From assembly GCF_025950525.1 (NCBI RefSeq), contig NZ_JAPDGS010000003.1, positions 456,813 to 520,812 on the forward strand: a stretch of 64,000 nt of DNA, written 5' to 3'. The notes under the pieces are model-generated. The model saw only the letters and a program-made list of their open reading frames with translations. It was not told the origin of the DNA and did not search any database. This document shows positions 20,635 through 30,312 of this stretch, one piece after another. The position numbers and the translations under genes were made by a program. This DNA is from Stagnihabitans lacustris. GTDB lineage: Bacteria > Pseudomonadota > Alphaproteobacteria > Rhodobacterales > Rhodobacteraceae. How positions within the stretch are numbered: the first letter of the stretch is position 1; each line of letters starts with the position of its first letter.

Positions 20635-21953
20635 TGGGCCACCGCCGCCAATCCGCGCAGGATATCCACGGCATAGGCCAGCTGGTAATCCTCGACCCGC
20701 AGCTTGGCCGAGTCCTCCATCTGCGCGCGTTCCTCTTCCAGCTGCTTCTTCTCTTCCTCGCTCATCGAGTCATTCGACAGGATGCCGGTCAGATCGGCTT
20801 CGGACAGCTGCTTGGGCGCCTCTTTTTCCGCCACCGCGGGATCGACGACCGGCTGGTTCACCACCACATCGGGCATGACCCCAAGCGCCTGGATCGACCG
20901 ACCCGAGGGCGTGTAATAACGCGCCGTCGTCAGCCGCATCGCGCCCTCGCCCTTGATCTGGATGATCGTCTGAACCGAGCCCTTGCCGAAGCTTTTCGTC
21001 CCCACGACAATCGCCCGGTGATGGTCCTGCAGCGCGCCCGACACGATCTCGGAGGCCGAAGCCGAGCCGCCGTTGATCAGCACGACCACCGGTTTGCCCT
21101 CGGTCAGATCGCCCTTTTCGGCGTTGAAGCGTTCGTTGTCCTGCGGGTTGCGTCCGCGGGTCGACACGATCTCGCCTTCGTTCAAAAACGCATCCGACAC
21201 CGCCACGGCCTGCATCAGCAAGCCCCCGGGATTGTTGCGCAAATCCAGAACGACGCCGTTGATCTTGTCCAGACCGCCGGCTTCTTCGGCGGCCTTCTTC
21301 AGCTCGGATTCAAGTCCCGAATAGGTCTGTTCGGTAAAGCTGGAGATCCGCAGCACCACGGTATTCCCGACCAGCCGCCCCTTGGTCGCGGCCACCTTGA
21401 TCGTGTCGCGGATGATGGACACGTCGAAGGGCTCGGGCGTGCCTTCGCGCACCACGGTGATCACGACTTCCGATCCCAGAGGCCCGCGCATCATGTCGAC
21501 CGACTGGTCCATCGTCAGGCCCGAAAGACTCTTGCCATCCACCGCCGTGATGATGTCGCCGGTCTCGATCCCGGCCTTGTCGGCGGGCGTCCCGTCGATG
21601 GGCGAGACGACCTTGACCCAGCCTTCTTCCTGCGTGACCTCGATGCCCAGACCGCCGAACTCGCCCTTGGTCTGTTCGCGCATGTCGCTGTAATCGGCCG
21701 CCGCCATATAACTGGAATGGGGGTCCAAAGAGGACAGCATCCCGTTGATCGCCGCTTCGATCAGCTTCTGGCTGTCGGGCGGCTCGACATATTGGCCGCG
21801 AATGCGTTCAAACGCGTCGCCGAACATGTCCAGCTGTTGATAGACGCCAATGTCCTTGCCGCCATCCTGCGCCACCAGGGGTCCGACGAATTGCGTCGTC
21901 AAAAGAACCCCCGCCACCGTTCCGCCCAGAGCGGCCATCAGAACCTTGTTCAT
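20631..21953 (-). CDS. ctpA: Carboxy-terminal processing protease, S41 family
   Basis: A 440-residue periplasmic serine protease. There is a signal peptide or membrane anchor in residues 1-29 ([20 protein letters not shown]). A PDZ domain is near 85-165 ([22 protein letters not shown]). The S41 core has [13 protein letters not shown], the catalytic serine in [14 protein letters not shown], and the lysine in [11 protein letters not shown]. The C-terminal tail is acidic and Gln/Glu-rich. It trims C-termini of envelope proteins, often murein hydrolases, which fits its place 6 bases after the EnvC-like gene. Start ATG 21951-21953. Confidence 0.95.
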   Translation of the reverse strand: MNKVLMAALGGTVAGVLLTTQFVGPLVAQDGGKDIGVYQQLDMFGDAFERIRGQYVEPPDSQKLIEAAINGMLSSLDPHSSYMAAADYSDMREQTKGEFGGLGIEVTQEEGWVKVVSPIDGTPADKAGIETGDIITAVDGKSLSGLTMDQSVDMMRGPLGSEVVITVVREGTPEPFDVSIIRDTIKVAATKGRLVGNTVVLRISSFTEQTYSGLESELKKAAEEAGGLDKINGVVLDLRNNPGGLLMQAVAVSDAFLNEGEIVSTRGRNPQDNERFNAEKGDLTEGKPVVVLINGGSASASEIVSGALQDHHRAIVVGTKSFGKGSVQTIIQIKGEGAMRLTTARYYTPSGRSIQALGVMPDVVVNQPVVDPAVAEKEAPKQLSEADLTGILSNDSMSEEEKKQLEEERAQMEDSAKLRVEDYQLAYAVDILRGLAAVAQ

Positions 21954-21959
21954 GCCTTC

Positions 21960-23063
21960 TTACTCTCCCTCCGGAACGAACCAGGCCATCGGGTCGATGG
22001 GCTCTCCGTCCTTGCGCAATTCCACATAAAGCGTTTCGCTGTCACTTGCACCAGCCCCCTTGGTCGACAGGATGTCCGAGGCCTGACCCTCGCTCCCCCC
22101 CATCAGACCCAGGGCCGCGCCCTTTGACACCACCTCGCCCACGTCACCATAGACCTGATCCAGGCCCGCCAGGATCAAGAGATAGCCCTCTCCGGGCTCC
22201 AGGATCATCACATTTCCGTAGTCGGCCAGCGGCCCGCGATAGCGCAGCGTCGCGGCCCAGGGCGCGCTGACCAGGGCCAGAGGCCGCGTCGCCAGCGTCA
22301 CGCCGGGTTTCGTCACGCCGCTGGCATCGGTTTCGCCGGGCCGAAGGATCACCGGACCCAAGGCCGGCCAAGGCAAAAGCCCCTGTTGATCGGCAAAGCC
22401 CGGATCGGCCTGCGGATCGGGCGCCAGGCCCGCCGCAAGGTCGCCCAGGGTCGTGGCCGAGGCGCTTAACGCCGCCAGCTGCGCCGGGTCATCGGTCAGC
22501 CGCAAGGGCAGGTCGGTCCGGTCCGAGATGGCCTGCGACAGGTCGGCCCGCGCGGTCTGCACCACGCCAAGCCCTTCGGCCAGCACGCGTTCCGCCTTGG
22601 TCTGCAGGTCGCGCAGGTCGCGCAGCTCTGCCAGGTCGTCGCGCAGGGCTTCGGCCTGACGCTGCAGGGCGGGGGCGACATCCGTCAGGATCATCCCCGA
22701 CCGCACCGTCCCCAGCGGCCCCGTCGGATGCAGCAGCAACAAGGGCCCCGGGTCGGCCTCCAGATTGGCCAGCACCCCCAAAAGCTGCGAGACCTCTTGG
22801 CGCTTGCCCTGAAACTGCGTCGTCAACTCGGACTCGCGCAGGTCGGCCTGGCGCAGCGCCTCGCGCAGCGCGCCCAAGCCCGCCTCATAGGCGCGGATCG
22901 TTTTGGTCAGGGCCGCGACCCGGTCCTTGGAGGTTTCGGCGGCCTGCAGCCCGGCCACCGAATCCTGCAAAGCCTCCGCCGCCTCAGCGGCCTGATTGGC
23001 GACCAAAGAGTCCTGACCCCAGGCGGGCCAAGCCGTCAGCAAAACGACCGCAAGCCATCTCAT
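21960..23063 (-). CDS. EnvC-like murein hydrolase activator with degenerate LytM domain
   Basis: A 367-residue secreted protein. The signal peptide (MRWLAVVLLTAWPAWG) ends near residue 16. Residues 20-190 are long heptad-rich coiled coil, as in EnvC/FtsEX partners. The C-terminal LytM/M23 fold is recognisable (YGNVMILEPGEGYLLILAGL, VSKGAALGLMG, LYVELRKDGEPIDPMAWF). The metal-binding His residues of active M23 peptidases are missing: NVMILEP stands where NxVxIxH is expected and LYVELR where LHFELR is expected. So it should activate amidases rather than cut murein itself. Start ATG overlaps the gpmI stop (ATGA). Confidence 0.87.
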   Translation of the reverse strand: MRWLAVVLLTAWPAWGQDSLVANQAAEAAEALQDSVAGLQAAETSKDRVAALTKTIRAYEAGLGALREALRQADLRESELTTQFQGKRQEVSQLLGVLANLEADPGPLLLLHPTGPLGTVRSGMILTDVAPALQRQAEALRDDLAELRDLRDLQTKAERVLAEGLGVVQTARADLSQAISDRTDLPLRLTDDPAQLAALSASATTLGDLAAGLAPDPQADPGFADQQGLLPWPALGPVILRPGETDASGVTKPGVTLATRPLALVSAPWAATLRYRGPLADYGNVMILEPGEGYLLILAGLDQVYGDVGEVVSKGAALGLMGGSEGQASDILSTKGAGASDSETLYVELRKDGEPIDPMAWFVPEGE

Positions 23064-24598
23064 GCCAGAAGCAGGCTCCGCCCGGTCATCTCGGCGGGCT
23101 GGTCCAGCCCCATCAGCGCCAAAAGCGTCGGCGCAAGGTCGGCCAGCCGCCCACCCTGCCGCAAAGCTGCGCCCGCAGGTCCGCCCACCAGAATGACCGG
23201 CACCGGGTTGACGGTATGGGCGGTATGGGGTTGCAGCGTGACCGGGTCGGTCATCAGCTCGCAGTTGCCATGGTCCGCGGTGACGATCATCGCGCCGCCA
23301 ACCTTTTCAAGCGCTTGCAAGGCAAGGCCCAGTCCGGCATCCACCGCCTCACAGGCCTTGATGGCGGCGGGCAGGCTGCCGGTATGGCCCACCATGTCCG
23401 GATTGGCAAAGTTCACGACGATCAGATCAAAGCCCTTTTCGATCCCCACCACCAATTGCGCCGCCACTTCCGCCGCGCTCATCTCGGGTTGCAGGTCATA
23501 GGTCGCGACCTTGGGCGATTTCGCCATATAGCGCTCTTCGCCCGCAAAGGGGACCTCGCGGCCGCCGTTCAGGAAGAAGGTCACATGGGGGTATTTCTCG
23601 GTCTCGGCCAGGCGCAGCTGGGTCTTGCCCTTGGCCGCCACCCATTCGCCGATCGTGTTGCGGATGTCGCGCTTGGGGTAAGCGGTCGCCAGATATTCCG
23701 AATGGGCTGTCGAATACTCCACCATGCCCAGAAGCGCCGACCAGACCGGCCGCCCTGCCACCGGAAAATCGGCAAAGTCCGGCGCGCCGACGCCCGCCAT
23801 GATCTCGCGCGCGCGGTCGCTGCGGAAGTTCAGGCAAAAGAACCCATCGCCATCCCGCGCGCCGCGATACCCGCCGATGACCGAGGGCGCGATGAACTCA
23901 TCCGTTTCGCCCTTGGCATAAGACGCCGCCACCGCCTCCGAGGCTGTCCCGAACGCCGCCCCCTCGCCGCGGATCATCGCGGCATAGGCGCGCTCGACCC
24001 GGTCCCAGCGGTTGTCGCGGTCCATGGCCCAATAGCGCCCGATGACCGTCGCCACCCGCGCCCCCACCGGCAAGGAAATCCCCAGCTGTTCCACGAACTC
24101 TGCCGCTGAGGACGGCGCCACATCCCGCCCATCGGTGATCGCATGAAGCGCCACCGGCACACCCAGCGCAGTCAAGGCCCGGCAGGCCGCCAGCACATGA
24201 TTGATATGCCCATGCACCCCGCCATCCGACACGACGCCCATCAGATGCGCCACCCCGCCCGCGGCCTTGACCTTGGCGGCAAAGCCCTGAACCGCGTCGT
24301 TCAGCGCGAATGACCCGTCCTCGATGGCCAGATCAATCGCGCCCAGGTCCATGGCGACCACCCGCCCGGCGCCAATATTGGTATGCCCCACCTCGGAATT
24401 GCCCATCTGCCCCGTGGGCAGGCCGACATCCGGCCCGAAAGTCGTCAAGGTCGCATGGGGACAGTCCGCCCAGATCCGGTTGAAATTCGGCACAGCCGCC
24501 TGCGCCGGCGCCGAATACTGCGGCAGCGCACCAATCCCCCAGCCATCCAGGATGCAAAGAACGACAGGTTTCGGGTTGGGCAAGGTTCCGACTGGCAT
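23060..24598 (-). CDS. gpmI: 2,3-bisphosphoglycerate-independent phosphoglycerate mutase
   Basis: A 512-residue alkaline-phosphatase-superfamily enzyme of glycolysis, interconverting 3- and 2-phosphoglycerate with two Mn2+. Seen: LCILDGWG near the N-terminus, GNSEVGHTNIGAGR (phosphoserine region with the catalytic Ser), LMGVVSDGGVHGHINH, HAITDGRDVAPSSA, NFANPDMVGHTG and TADHGNCE, together the full metal and substrate set. ATG 24598 has AAGGAG about 8 bases upstream, which decides against the TTG two codons earlier. It is followed by envC and ctpA with overlap or near-overlap. Confidence 0.97.
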   Translation of the reverse strand: MPVGTLPNPKPVVLCILDGWGIGALPQYSAPAQAAVPNFNRIWADCPHATLTTFGPDVGLPTGQMGNSEVGHTNIGAGRVVAMDLGAIDLAIEDGSFALNDAVQGFAAKVKAAGGVAHLMGVVSDGGVHGHINHVLAACRALTALGVPVALHAITDGRDVAPSSAAEFVEQLGISLPVGARVATVIGRYWAMDRDNRWDRVERAYAAMIRGEGAAFGTASEAVAASYAKGETDEFIAPSVIGGYRGARDGDGFFCLNFRSDRAREIMAGVGAPDFADFPVAGRPVWSALLGMVEYSTAHSEYLATAYPKRDIRNTIGEWVAAKGKTQLRLAETEKYPHVTFFLNGGREVPFAGEERYMAKSPKVATYDLQPEMSAAEVAAQLVVGIEKGFDLIVVNFANPDMVGHTGSLPAAIKACEAVDAGLGLALQALEKVGGAMIVTADHGNCELMTDPVTLQPHTAHTVNPVPVILVGGPAGAALRQGGRLADLAPTLLALMGLDQPAEMTGRSLLLA

Positions 24599-24692
24599 GG
24601 GCAAACTCCTTCAGCTTGCCCCGGTTCTATCCCCGCAACCCTGCCCCGTCCACTGACCTCGCGTCTTTCATACTGATCCAAATACTCCCTTT

Positions 24693-24723
24693 GCGCTGGA
24701 GGGGCCGGCAGCCCCTCCAGCGC
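24693..24723 (-). terminator. Strong hairpin directly after rlmH
   Basis: gcgctggagggg (24693-24704) pairs perfectly with cccctccagcgc (24712-24723) around a 7-base loop, abutting the rlmH stop codon. On the - strand the tail reads aaagggagtatttgg instead of a T-run. It separates rsfS-rlmH from gpmI. Confidence 0.65.
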
Positions 24724-25191
24724 TTAGACCCGGTGATAAGGCGTCCCGGCCAGGATGCCCGCCGCCCGATACAGCTGTTCGGCCAGCATCACCCGCACCA
24801 GCATATGCGGCCAGACCATCGCCCCGAAGGAAACCGAGACCTCGGCCCGCGCGCGAAGCCCCGGGTCGATCCCATCCGCCCCGCCGATCACAAAGGCCAT
24901 ATCGCGCCCCGTGTCGCGAAACCGCGCCAACACCTCGGCGAATTCGGGAGAGGTCATCACCCGCCCGCGCTCATCCAAAGTCACCAGCGCCGCGCCGGCC
25001 GGCAAGGCGCGGGCGATCAACTCGCCCTCGGCGCCCATGCCAAGGTTCTTCTTGTCCTCGACCTCGACAACAGAAACCGGGCCAAGCCCCAAGGCCCGCC
25101 CGGTCCGTTCAAACCGCAACAGATAGTCGTCGACCATCGCCTTTTCGGGTCCAGACCGAAGCCTGCCCACAGCGATCAGCGTCAGCTTCAC
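24724..25191 (-). CDS. rlmH: 23S rRNA (pseudouridine-1915-N3)-methyltransferase
   Basis: A 155-residue SPOUT methyltransferase acting on helix 69 of 23S rRNA in the assembled ribosome. Seen: the N-terminal LTLIAVGRLRSGPEKAMVDDYLLRF, LDERGRVMTSPEFAEVL, and the knotted AdoMet site FVIGGADG followed by SVSFGAMVWPHMLVRVMLAEQLYRA. The GTG start at 25189-25191 follows AAGGGG and gives MKLTLIAVG, the normal family N-terminus. The stop abuts a strong hairpin. The gene lies 10 bases after rsfS. Confidence 0.96.
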   Translation of the reverse strand: MKLTLIAVGRLRSGPEKAMVDDYLLRFERTGRALGLGPVSVVEVEDKKNLGMGAEGELIARALPAGAALVTLDERGRVMTSPEFAEVLARFRDTGRDMAFVIGGADGIDPGLRARAEVSVSFGAMVWPHMLVRVMLAEQLYRAAGILAGTPYHRV

Positions 25192-25201
25192 GCCCCGCCC
25201 C

Positions 25202-25612
25202 TTAAGCGCCTCTGTGGGCCGCGCCCGGCAGCCACATCTTTTCCAACTGATAGAAGTCGCGGACCTCGGGGCGGAAGACATGAACGATCACGTCCCGCGT
25301 GTCGATCAGGACCCAGTCCCCGGTCTCTTTGCCTTCCATCTTGCAGGAATAGCCGAACTTTTCCTTGATCTTGTCGACCAGGTGTTCGGCAATCGCCGCC
25401 ACTTGGCGCGAGGACCGGCCCGAGCAGATCACCATGTAATCGGCCACATCCGACCGCCCGCGCAGGTCGATCTGCACGACCTCTTCGGACTTGTCGTCAT
25501 CCAGGCTTTCCAGCACGGCGGCCAGAACGTCTTCGGAGGAATAATCGGGCTCTGCGCTCCGGGGGGCGCGTGCGCCGGTCGGCAGACCGGTCTTGGGATC
25601 GAAGTCAGACAG
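25202..25612 (-). CDS. rsfS: Ribosomal silencing factor RsfS, apparent CTG start
   Basis: RsfS binds L14 (uL14) and blocks subunit joining in starvation. The domain is clear: LESLDDDKSEEVVQIDLRG, VADYMVICSGRSSRQVAAIAEHLV, GKETGDWVLIDTRDVIVHVF and the terminal FYQLEKMW. The first ordinary start codon in frame is GTG 25516, which would cut into the domain (family members have DVLAAVLESLDDDK). A perfect AAGGAGG lies at 25621-25627 and an in-frame CTG at 25610-25612 is 8 bases from it, giving a 136-residue product. I chose CTG; GTG 25516 is the fallback. Confidence 0.88.
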   Translation of the reverse strand: MSDFDPKTGLPTGARAPRSAEPDYSSEDVLAAVLESLDDDKSEEVVQIDLRGRSDVADYMVICSGRSSRQVAAIAEHLVDKIKEKFGYSCKMEGKETGDWVLIDTRDVIVHVFRPEVRDFYQLEKMWLPGAAHRGA

Positions 25613-25951
25613 GGCAGGGCCCTCCTTGGAGCGTTTTGGGGGCGGGGGTTTCGGGCAGTCAAGCCGAAAGGGAAGCGAATCTCAAGAGGGCGCGGATAGA
25701 CCCATTGGCCACTTTCCGCAAGCGCTGGCCCCAAGGAATCCTTGAACCGCGCCTGATTCCGCTGTATCCGGCGCTGATGATGCGATTTTTCGACATGGAT
25801 GACCATGCGCGCCTGCCTTGGCGCTTTACCCGCGACACGCGGTCGGTTCTCGCACGCGCCTAAGCGCCCTCATCAAGCGAGAGGTGCGTGAGATCACGCA
25901 CCCTACCCCGGAACAGCTATCAAACCACAGCCAACCTGCAAGGAGAGAGCC
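25613..25951. promoter_or_regulatory. Divergent region between rsfS and leuC, includes a palindrome
   Basis: These 339 bases contain no convincing gene. They must supply promoters for the leftward rsfS operon and rightward leuC. The leuC ribosome site is aaggagagagcc just before 25952. The notable feature inside is the palindrome at 25883-25902. Confidence 0.5.
25883..25902. repeat. Perfect 9-bp inverted repeat upstream of leuC (REP-like)
   Basis: ggtgcgtga-ga-tcacgcacc is a perfect palindrome with a 2-base centre, followed by ctac. A similar sequence (ggtgcg, 6 bases, cgcacc, then ctacg) follows etfA at 56925. It may be a dispersed palindromic element or a regulator site about 50 bases before leuC. 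Confidence 0.7.
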
Positions 25952-27355
25952 ATGGCTCCCCGCACGCTTTACGACAAGATCTGGGACGATCACGTGGCCC
26001 ACGAGGCCGAAGACGGCACCTGCCTGCTGTATATCGACCGCCACCTGGTCCATGAAGTGACCTCACCCCAAGCGTTCGAGGGTCTGCGCATGACGGGCCG
26101 CAAGGTCCGCGCGCCGGAAAAGACCATCGCGGTGCCGGATCACAACGTGCCCACGACCACGGACCGCGCCAATGCCGCGACCATGACCGAGGAATCCCGC
26201 ATCCAGGTCGAGGCCTTGGACAAGAACGCCAAGGACTTCGGGATCAACTACTATCCCGTGTCCGACGTGCGTCAGGGCATCGTCCATATCGTCGGCCCCG
26301 AACAGGGCTGGACCCTGCCGGGCATGACAGTGGTTTGCGGTGACTCGCATACCGCCACGCATGGCGCTTTTGGCGCGCTGGCCCATGGCATCGGGACCTC
26401 CGAGGTCGAACACGTTCTGGCCACGCAAACGCTGATCCAGAAGAAGTCCAAGAACATGAAGGTGGAAATCACCGGGTCCTTGCGCCCGGGTGTGACCGCC
26501 AAGGATATCACCATGTCCGTTATCGGCGCCACCGGCACCGCGGGCGGCACCGGCTATGTCATCGAATATTGCGGCCAGGCGATCCGCGAGCTGTCCATGG
26601 AAGGCCGCATGACGGTCTGCAACATGGCCATCGAAGGCGGCGCCCGCGCCGGCCTGATTGCGCCCGATGAAAAGACCTTCGCCTATTGCCTGGGTCGCCC
26701 GCACGCACCGAAAGGCGCCAAGTGGGAAGCCGCTTTGGCCTATTGGAAGACGCTGTTCACCGACGAAGGCGCGCATTTCGACAAGGTCATCACGCTGAAG
26801 GGCGAAGACATCGCCCCGGTCGTCACCTGGGGCACCTCGCCCGAGGACGTGTTGCCGATCACCAGCGTTGTGCCTGCGCCCACCGACTTCACCGGTGGCA
26901 AGGTCGAGGCCGTTCAGCGCGCCTTGGACTACATGGGCCTGACGGCGGGTCAAAAGCTGACCGATATCGCCATCGACACGGTCTTCATCGGGTCTTGCAC
27001 CAATGGCCGGATCGAAGACCTGCGGGCGGCGGCGGCCATCCTGAAAGGCAAGAAGATCAAGGTCAAACGCGCCATGGTCGTGCCGGGTTCGGGCCTTGTC
27101 CGCGCCCAGGCCGAGGAAGAGGGCCTGGCCCAGATCTTCATCGACGCCGGTTTCGAATGGCGGATGGCGGGCTGCTCCATGTGTCTGGCGATGAACCCCG
27201 ACCAGCTGGCTCCGGGCGAACGCTGTGCGGCCACGTCGAACCGCAACTTCGAAGGCCGCCAGGGCCGCGGCGGGCGCACGCATCTTGTGTCCCCGGGGAT
27301 GGCGGCTGCGGCCGCGCTGACCGGCCACCTGACCGACGTCCGCGAGCTGATGTGA
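25952..27355 (+). CDS. leuC: 3-isopropylmalate dehydratase large subunit
   Basis: A 467-residue aconitase-family subunit that isomerises 2- and 3-isopropylmalate in leucine synthesis together with LeuD. Seen: [12 protein letters not shown] at the N-terminus, [32 protein letters not shown] (first cluster cysteine), [17 protein letters not shown] (second) and [32 protein letters not shown] (third and fourth region), so the 4Fe-4S ligands are complete. AAGGAGAG precedes the ATG. The stop overlaps the next gene by one base. Confidence 0.98.
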   Translation: MAPRTLYDKIWDDHVAHEAEDGTCLLYIDRHLVHEVTSPQAFEGLRMTGRKVRAPEKTIAVPDHNVPTTTDRANAATMTEESRIQVEALDKNAKDFGINYYPVSDVRQGIVHIVGPEQGWTLPGMTVVCGDSHTATHGAFGALAHGIGTSEVEHVLATQTLIQKKSKNMKVEITGSLRPGVTAKDITMSVIGATGTAGGTGYVIEYCGQAIRELSMEGRMTVCNMAIEGGARAGLIAPDEKTFAYCLGRPHAPKGAKWEAALAYWKTLFTDEGAHFDKVITLKGEDIAPVVTWGTSPEDVLPITSVVPAPTDFTGGKVEAVQRALDYMGLTAGQKLTDIAIDTVFIGSCTNGRIEDLRAAAAILKGKKIKVKRAMVVPGSGLVRAQAEEEGLAQIFIDAGFEWRMAGCSMCLAMNPDQLAPGERCAATSNRNFEGRQGRGGRTHLVSPGMAAAAALTGHLTDVRELM

Positions 27356-28038
27356 TGCAGCTGGCCGGGATCGACGGTTGCAAGACGGGCTGGGTCGCCG
27401 TCGTGGGCGAAGTGGGGAAACCCGCCTCGGCGCGGCTGATCCATGTCACGGATTTGCCGGCTTTCCTTGGCCTGGTGGATTTCGCGCTGATCGACATGCC
27501 GGTGGGCTTCGTCGCGGGGCCAAAGACCCGCGACGTCGAACCGGCGCTGCGGGATCGGCTGAAGGGCAAGGGGTCTTCGGTCTTTCCCACACCCTGCCGT
27601 CAGGCGCTTGTGGCCCAGACCTATGCCGAGGCCTGTGCGATCAATGTGCAGGTCCTGGGATCGGCGCTGCCCAAGCAAAGCTACATGATCTTCCCCAAGA
27701 TGCGGGAACTGGACGCGATCGTGCGCGAGATCGGCCAGAAATCCCTGCGCGAGGGGCATCCTGAGGCCTCTTTCGCGCTGATGGCGGGGGCTCCGGTGCG
27801 GTCGAAAAAGCGCGAGGCGGCGGGGCAAGCCGACCGTGTCGCGCTGTTGACCGCGCAGGGCCTGCCCGCCAAGGCGCTTTTGGAGGCGCAGATCAAGGGT
27901 CAGATGGCGCCGGACGATATCCTGGACGCGGCGGCGCTGTGGTGGTCGGCCGACCGCCATGCGCGCGGCAAACACGAAACCTTCCCCCCGGTCCCATCGC
28001 GGGATGCGGTGGGCCTTGAAATGTCAGTCATCGCCTGA
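27355..28038 (+). CDS. DUF429 family predicted RNase H-fold protein inside the leu operon
   Basis: A 227-residue protein. GIDGCKTGWVAVV at the N-terminus and FALIDMPVGF near residue 42 carry the acidic residues of the RNase H-like DUF429 fold. It continues with SSVFPTPCRQAL, QSYMIFPKMRELD, HPEASFALM and PDDILDAAALWW, all typical of the family. A nuclease role is predicted for the family but is not established. The ATG overlaps the leuC stop (TGATG) and leuD starts 19 bases later, so it is cotranscribed with leucine genes although no link to leucine synthesis is apparent. Confidence 0.85.
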   Translation: MQLAGIDGCKTGWVAVVGEVGKPASARLIHVTDLPAFLGLVDFALIDMPVGFVAGPKTRDVEPALRDRLKGKGSSVFPTPCRQALVAQTYAEACAINVQVLGSALPKQSYMIFPKMRELDAIVREIGQKSLREGHPEASFALMAGAPVRSKKREAAGQADRVALLTAQGLPAKALLEAQIKGQMAPDDILDAAALWWSADRHARGKHETFPPVPSRDAVGLEMSVIA

Positions 28039-28056
28039 AGTGCGAAAGGACAGAAA

Positions 28057-28662
28057 ATGGACAAGTTCACCAAACTGACCGGCATCGCGGCCCCCATGGC
28101 CCTGGTCAATATCGACACCGACATGATCATCCCCAAGCAGTTCCTGAAGACCATCAAGCGGTCGGGCCTGGGCGTGAACCTGTTCGACGAGATGCGTTAC
28201 AACCTCGACGGATCGGAAATCCCCGAATTCGTGCTGAACCAGCCCGCCTATCGTGAGGCCCAGATCATCGTGGCGGGCGACAACTTCGGCTGCGGCTCCT
28301 CGCGCGAACATGCGCCTTGGGCTTTGTTGGATTTCGGCATCCGCTGTGTGATCTCGACCTCCTTTGCCGATATCTTCTTTAACAACTGCTTCAAGAACGG
28401 CATCTTGCCGATCGTCCTGCCCCAGGATGCCGTGGATGTGCTGATGGAAGACGCAAAAAAGGGCGCCAATGCCCGTCAGACCGTCGACCTGGAGGCGCAG
28501 ACCGTGACGACCTCGGATGGCCGCGTGTTCTCTTTCGACGTCGACAGCCACCGCAAGCATTGCCTGCTGAACGGGCTGGACGACATCGGGTTGACGCTGG
28601 AAAAGGCGGCGTCCATCGACTCTTACGAGGCCAAGGCCGCGCAGGCCTTCCCCTGGGCGTAA
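28057..28662 (+). CDS. leuD: 3-isopropylmalate dehydratase small subunit
   Basis: A 201-residue swivel-domain partner of LeuC. Seen: [30 protein letters not shown], then [19 protein letters not shown] (the conserved substrate-binding GCGSSREHA motif), [20 protein letters not shown] and [21 protein letters not shown]. Length and order are normal. aaaggacag before the ATG is the ribosome site. A hairpin follows the stop. Confidence 0.97.
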   Translation: MDKFTKLTGIAAPMALVNIDTDMIIPKQFLKTIKRSGLGVNLFDEMRYNLDGSEIPEFVLNQPAYREAQIIVAGDNFGCGSSREHAPWALLDFGIRCVISTSFADIFFNNCFKNGILPIVLPQDAVDVLMEDAKKGANARQTVDLEAQTVTTSDGRVFSFDVDSHRKHCLLNGLDDIGLTLEKAASIDSYEAKAAQAFPWA

Positions 28663-28669
28663 CGCTTCG

Positions 28670-28691
28670 GGCCGTCCCTTAGGGGGCGGCC
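28670..28691 (+). terminator. Hairpin terminator after leuD
   Basis: ggccgtccc pairs with ggggcggcc (one G-T pair) around a 4-base loop, followed by ttta. It sits 8 bases after the leuD stop. Confidence 0.6.
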
Positions 28692-28692
28692 T

Positions 28693-29211
28693 TTACGGCC
28701 TCAGGCCGCTTGCGATCTTGGTCAGCGCCTGTTTTTGCCGGGGCGATAGGCTGCCGCTGCCCGCCAGGACCCCGTCTTGCAGCAGGTCCATCAGCCCCGC
28801 CAGATCCTCGGCGCCGCGCAGCCCGTGCAGCCGCCGCACCCCGCGCGCAATGGCAGGCCCGGCGCCGCCGCATTGCCCCAGCAGCCAGCCCGCCAGGATC
28901 ACCAGGTCGTCGCTGTCATCCAGCGTGATCAGGTTGTTCTGTGCCAGGCTTGCGCTGATCTTGGCCACCTGTGCGCGCCGCGGCGGGCCGTCAAGCTCGA
29001 CAAAGGCCATCGCGATCATCGCCGTCAACACGCGCGGGTCCGTCACCCTGTCGACCGGATGCAGGTGGCCCGGCCCGGCCAAGCCAAGGCGCCGGCCCGC
29101 CTGCCGCAGGGACTCCACCGCGCCAAGCAGGGTCCGCGCGCCCAAGCCGCCCCGGTCCAGCCAAAGCCACCCGGCCGCAGCCACCACCAAAACCATGAGC
29201 AAAAACGGCAT
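28693..29211 (-). CDS. Membrane-anchored hypothetical protein, weakly TerB-like
   Basis: About 172 residues. The N-terminal hydrophobic segment (MPFLLMVLVVAAAGWLWL) looks like a single membrane anchor. The rest is helical: DPRVLTAMIAMAFVELDGPPRRAQVAKISASL and LAGWLLGQCGGAGPAIARGVRRLHGL, ending LSPRQKQALTKIASGL. The spacing of acidic helices faintly recalls TerB-type domains, but I would not assign it. Start uncertain: ATG 29211 is chosen because it opens directly into the hydrophobic segment; ATG 29229 and an earlier start are open too. It converges on leuD. Confidence 0.65.
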   Translation of the reverse strand: MPFLLMVLVVAAAGWLWLDRGGLGARTLLGAVESLRQAGRRLGLAGPGHLHPVDRVTDPRVLTAMIAMAFVELDGPPRRAQVAKISASLAQNNLITLDDSDDLVILAGWLLGQCGGAGPAIARGVRRLHGLRGAEDLAGLMDLLQDGVLAGSGSLSPRQKQALTKIASGLRP

Positions 29212-29475
29212 CTTCGCGGAACTCCACATCTGGTGTCCGGCCCCAGATACCCCCATAGAGCGCCGCGCCAAAGTCCAAAATTTGGTTCAATCCTGCAACA
29301 GTTGGGCCGTCAAAGCGCCCTTAACCCGGCATTAAGTAAACAGACTGTTGCGAGCTTTCAGGAAAGAAGGCAGAAATTGGGCAAGATTGAGGCAATCTCC
29401 CAGCAAATCTGGGGCAATACTGGAACAAGGGACCGGCAAAGCACCGGGACCGTCTGGGCAAAAGGGGCAGGCGCT

Positions 29476-30312
29476 GTGGTTTCGCGTCTAACAGGGGCCG
29501 CAGTGCGGTCACTTCTGGTGATGCTTGCCATCGCCACGCCGACCGTCCTTTTGGGCGATGTCAGCACTGACAGCCAGCAGGTCGTGGCCCTGGTCGCGCT
29601 GTGCGCCGGGGTGCTGACCTTTGTCGAATACAACTCCGCCTTCCCCTCGCTGGTCGAATTCCGCGACGCGCCGCCCTTTAACCGGCTGCGCTTTGGGATG
29701 CTGTTCCTGACGCTGTTTTGCCTGTCGGCGATCGAGCGCGGCCGCATCGCCCCCACCACGATGACCGAGCTGATCCATGCCATCGGCGCGCTGATCGGGA
29801 TGTCGATGGACTTCCCTTATTCGCCCGTGCGGCTGGCCACCTTCATGATGGCCTCGGGCGGGACCGAGGCGCAGATGGGCGCCGTGCGCACCGCCGCGGG
29901 GATGGCCTATCTTATCTCTTTGCTGTCGTTGACGATTTTCGTTATCATTGTGAAGCTGGGCGGCTGGCCGCGCAAGGGCGCGCCCTTTAACGTCTGGGTG
30001 AACCTGCCGACCTTCGATCCGACCTCGGGCGGGGATGTGGTCGCCCGCCTGACCCGCGATGCCCGCGTCAACATCGCCATCGGCTTCCTGCTGCCCTTCC
30101 TGACCCCCGCGGTGGTTTTCATCGCCAAGTCGGGTTTCCAGCCGCTGAACGCCACCAGCCCGCAAACCCTGATCTGGACCATGACCCTATGGGCTTTCCT
30201 GCCAGCCAGCCTTTTCATGCGTGGCATCGCCATGGGCCGCGTCGCCGACATGATCCGCGAACGGCGCGAGATCGCGCAAGCCGTCCCGGCGCTTGTGCCG
30301 CAGCCGGCCTGA
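29476..30312 (+). CDS. Multi-pass membrane protein of unknown function
   Basis: A 278-residue protein with about six or seven hydrophobic helices, for example LLVMLAIATPTVLL, VVALVALCAGVLTFVEYN, FGMLFLTLFCLSAIE, AYLISLLSLTIFVIIVKLGG, IAIGFLLPFLTPAVVFIA and TMTLWAFLPASLFMRG. A loop, FPSLVEFRDAPPFNRLRFG, is polar. No family is recognised. GTG 29476 was chosen because the protein-like pattern begins there (AAAGGGG precedes it); the open frame extends upstream without such pattern. The downstream exonuclease-like frame overlaps its 3' end. Confidence 0.75.
   Translation: MVSRLTGAAVRSLLVMLAIATPTVLLGDVSTDSQQVVALVALCAGVLTFVEYNSAFPSLVEFRDAPPFNRLRFGMLFLTLFCLSAIERGRIAPTTMTELIHAIGALIGMSMDFPYSPVRLATFMMASGGTEAQMGAVRTAAGMAYLISLLSLTIFVIIVKLGGWPRKGAPFNVWVNLPTFDPTSGGDVVARLTRDARVNIAIGFLLPFLTPAVVFIAKSGFQPLNATSPQTLIWTMTLWAFLPASLFMRGIAMGRVADMIRERREIAQAVPALVPQPA

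Noticed and set aside
25613..25863. Possible small gene on the + strand ending at 25863
   Set aside because: Part of it looks protein-like (LIPLYPALMMRFFDMDD) but it overlaps the rsfS start and has no ribosome site or family.
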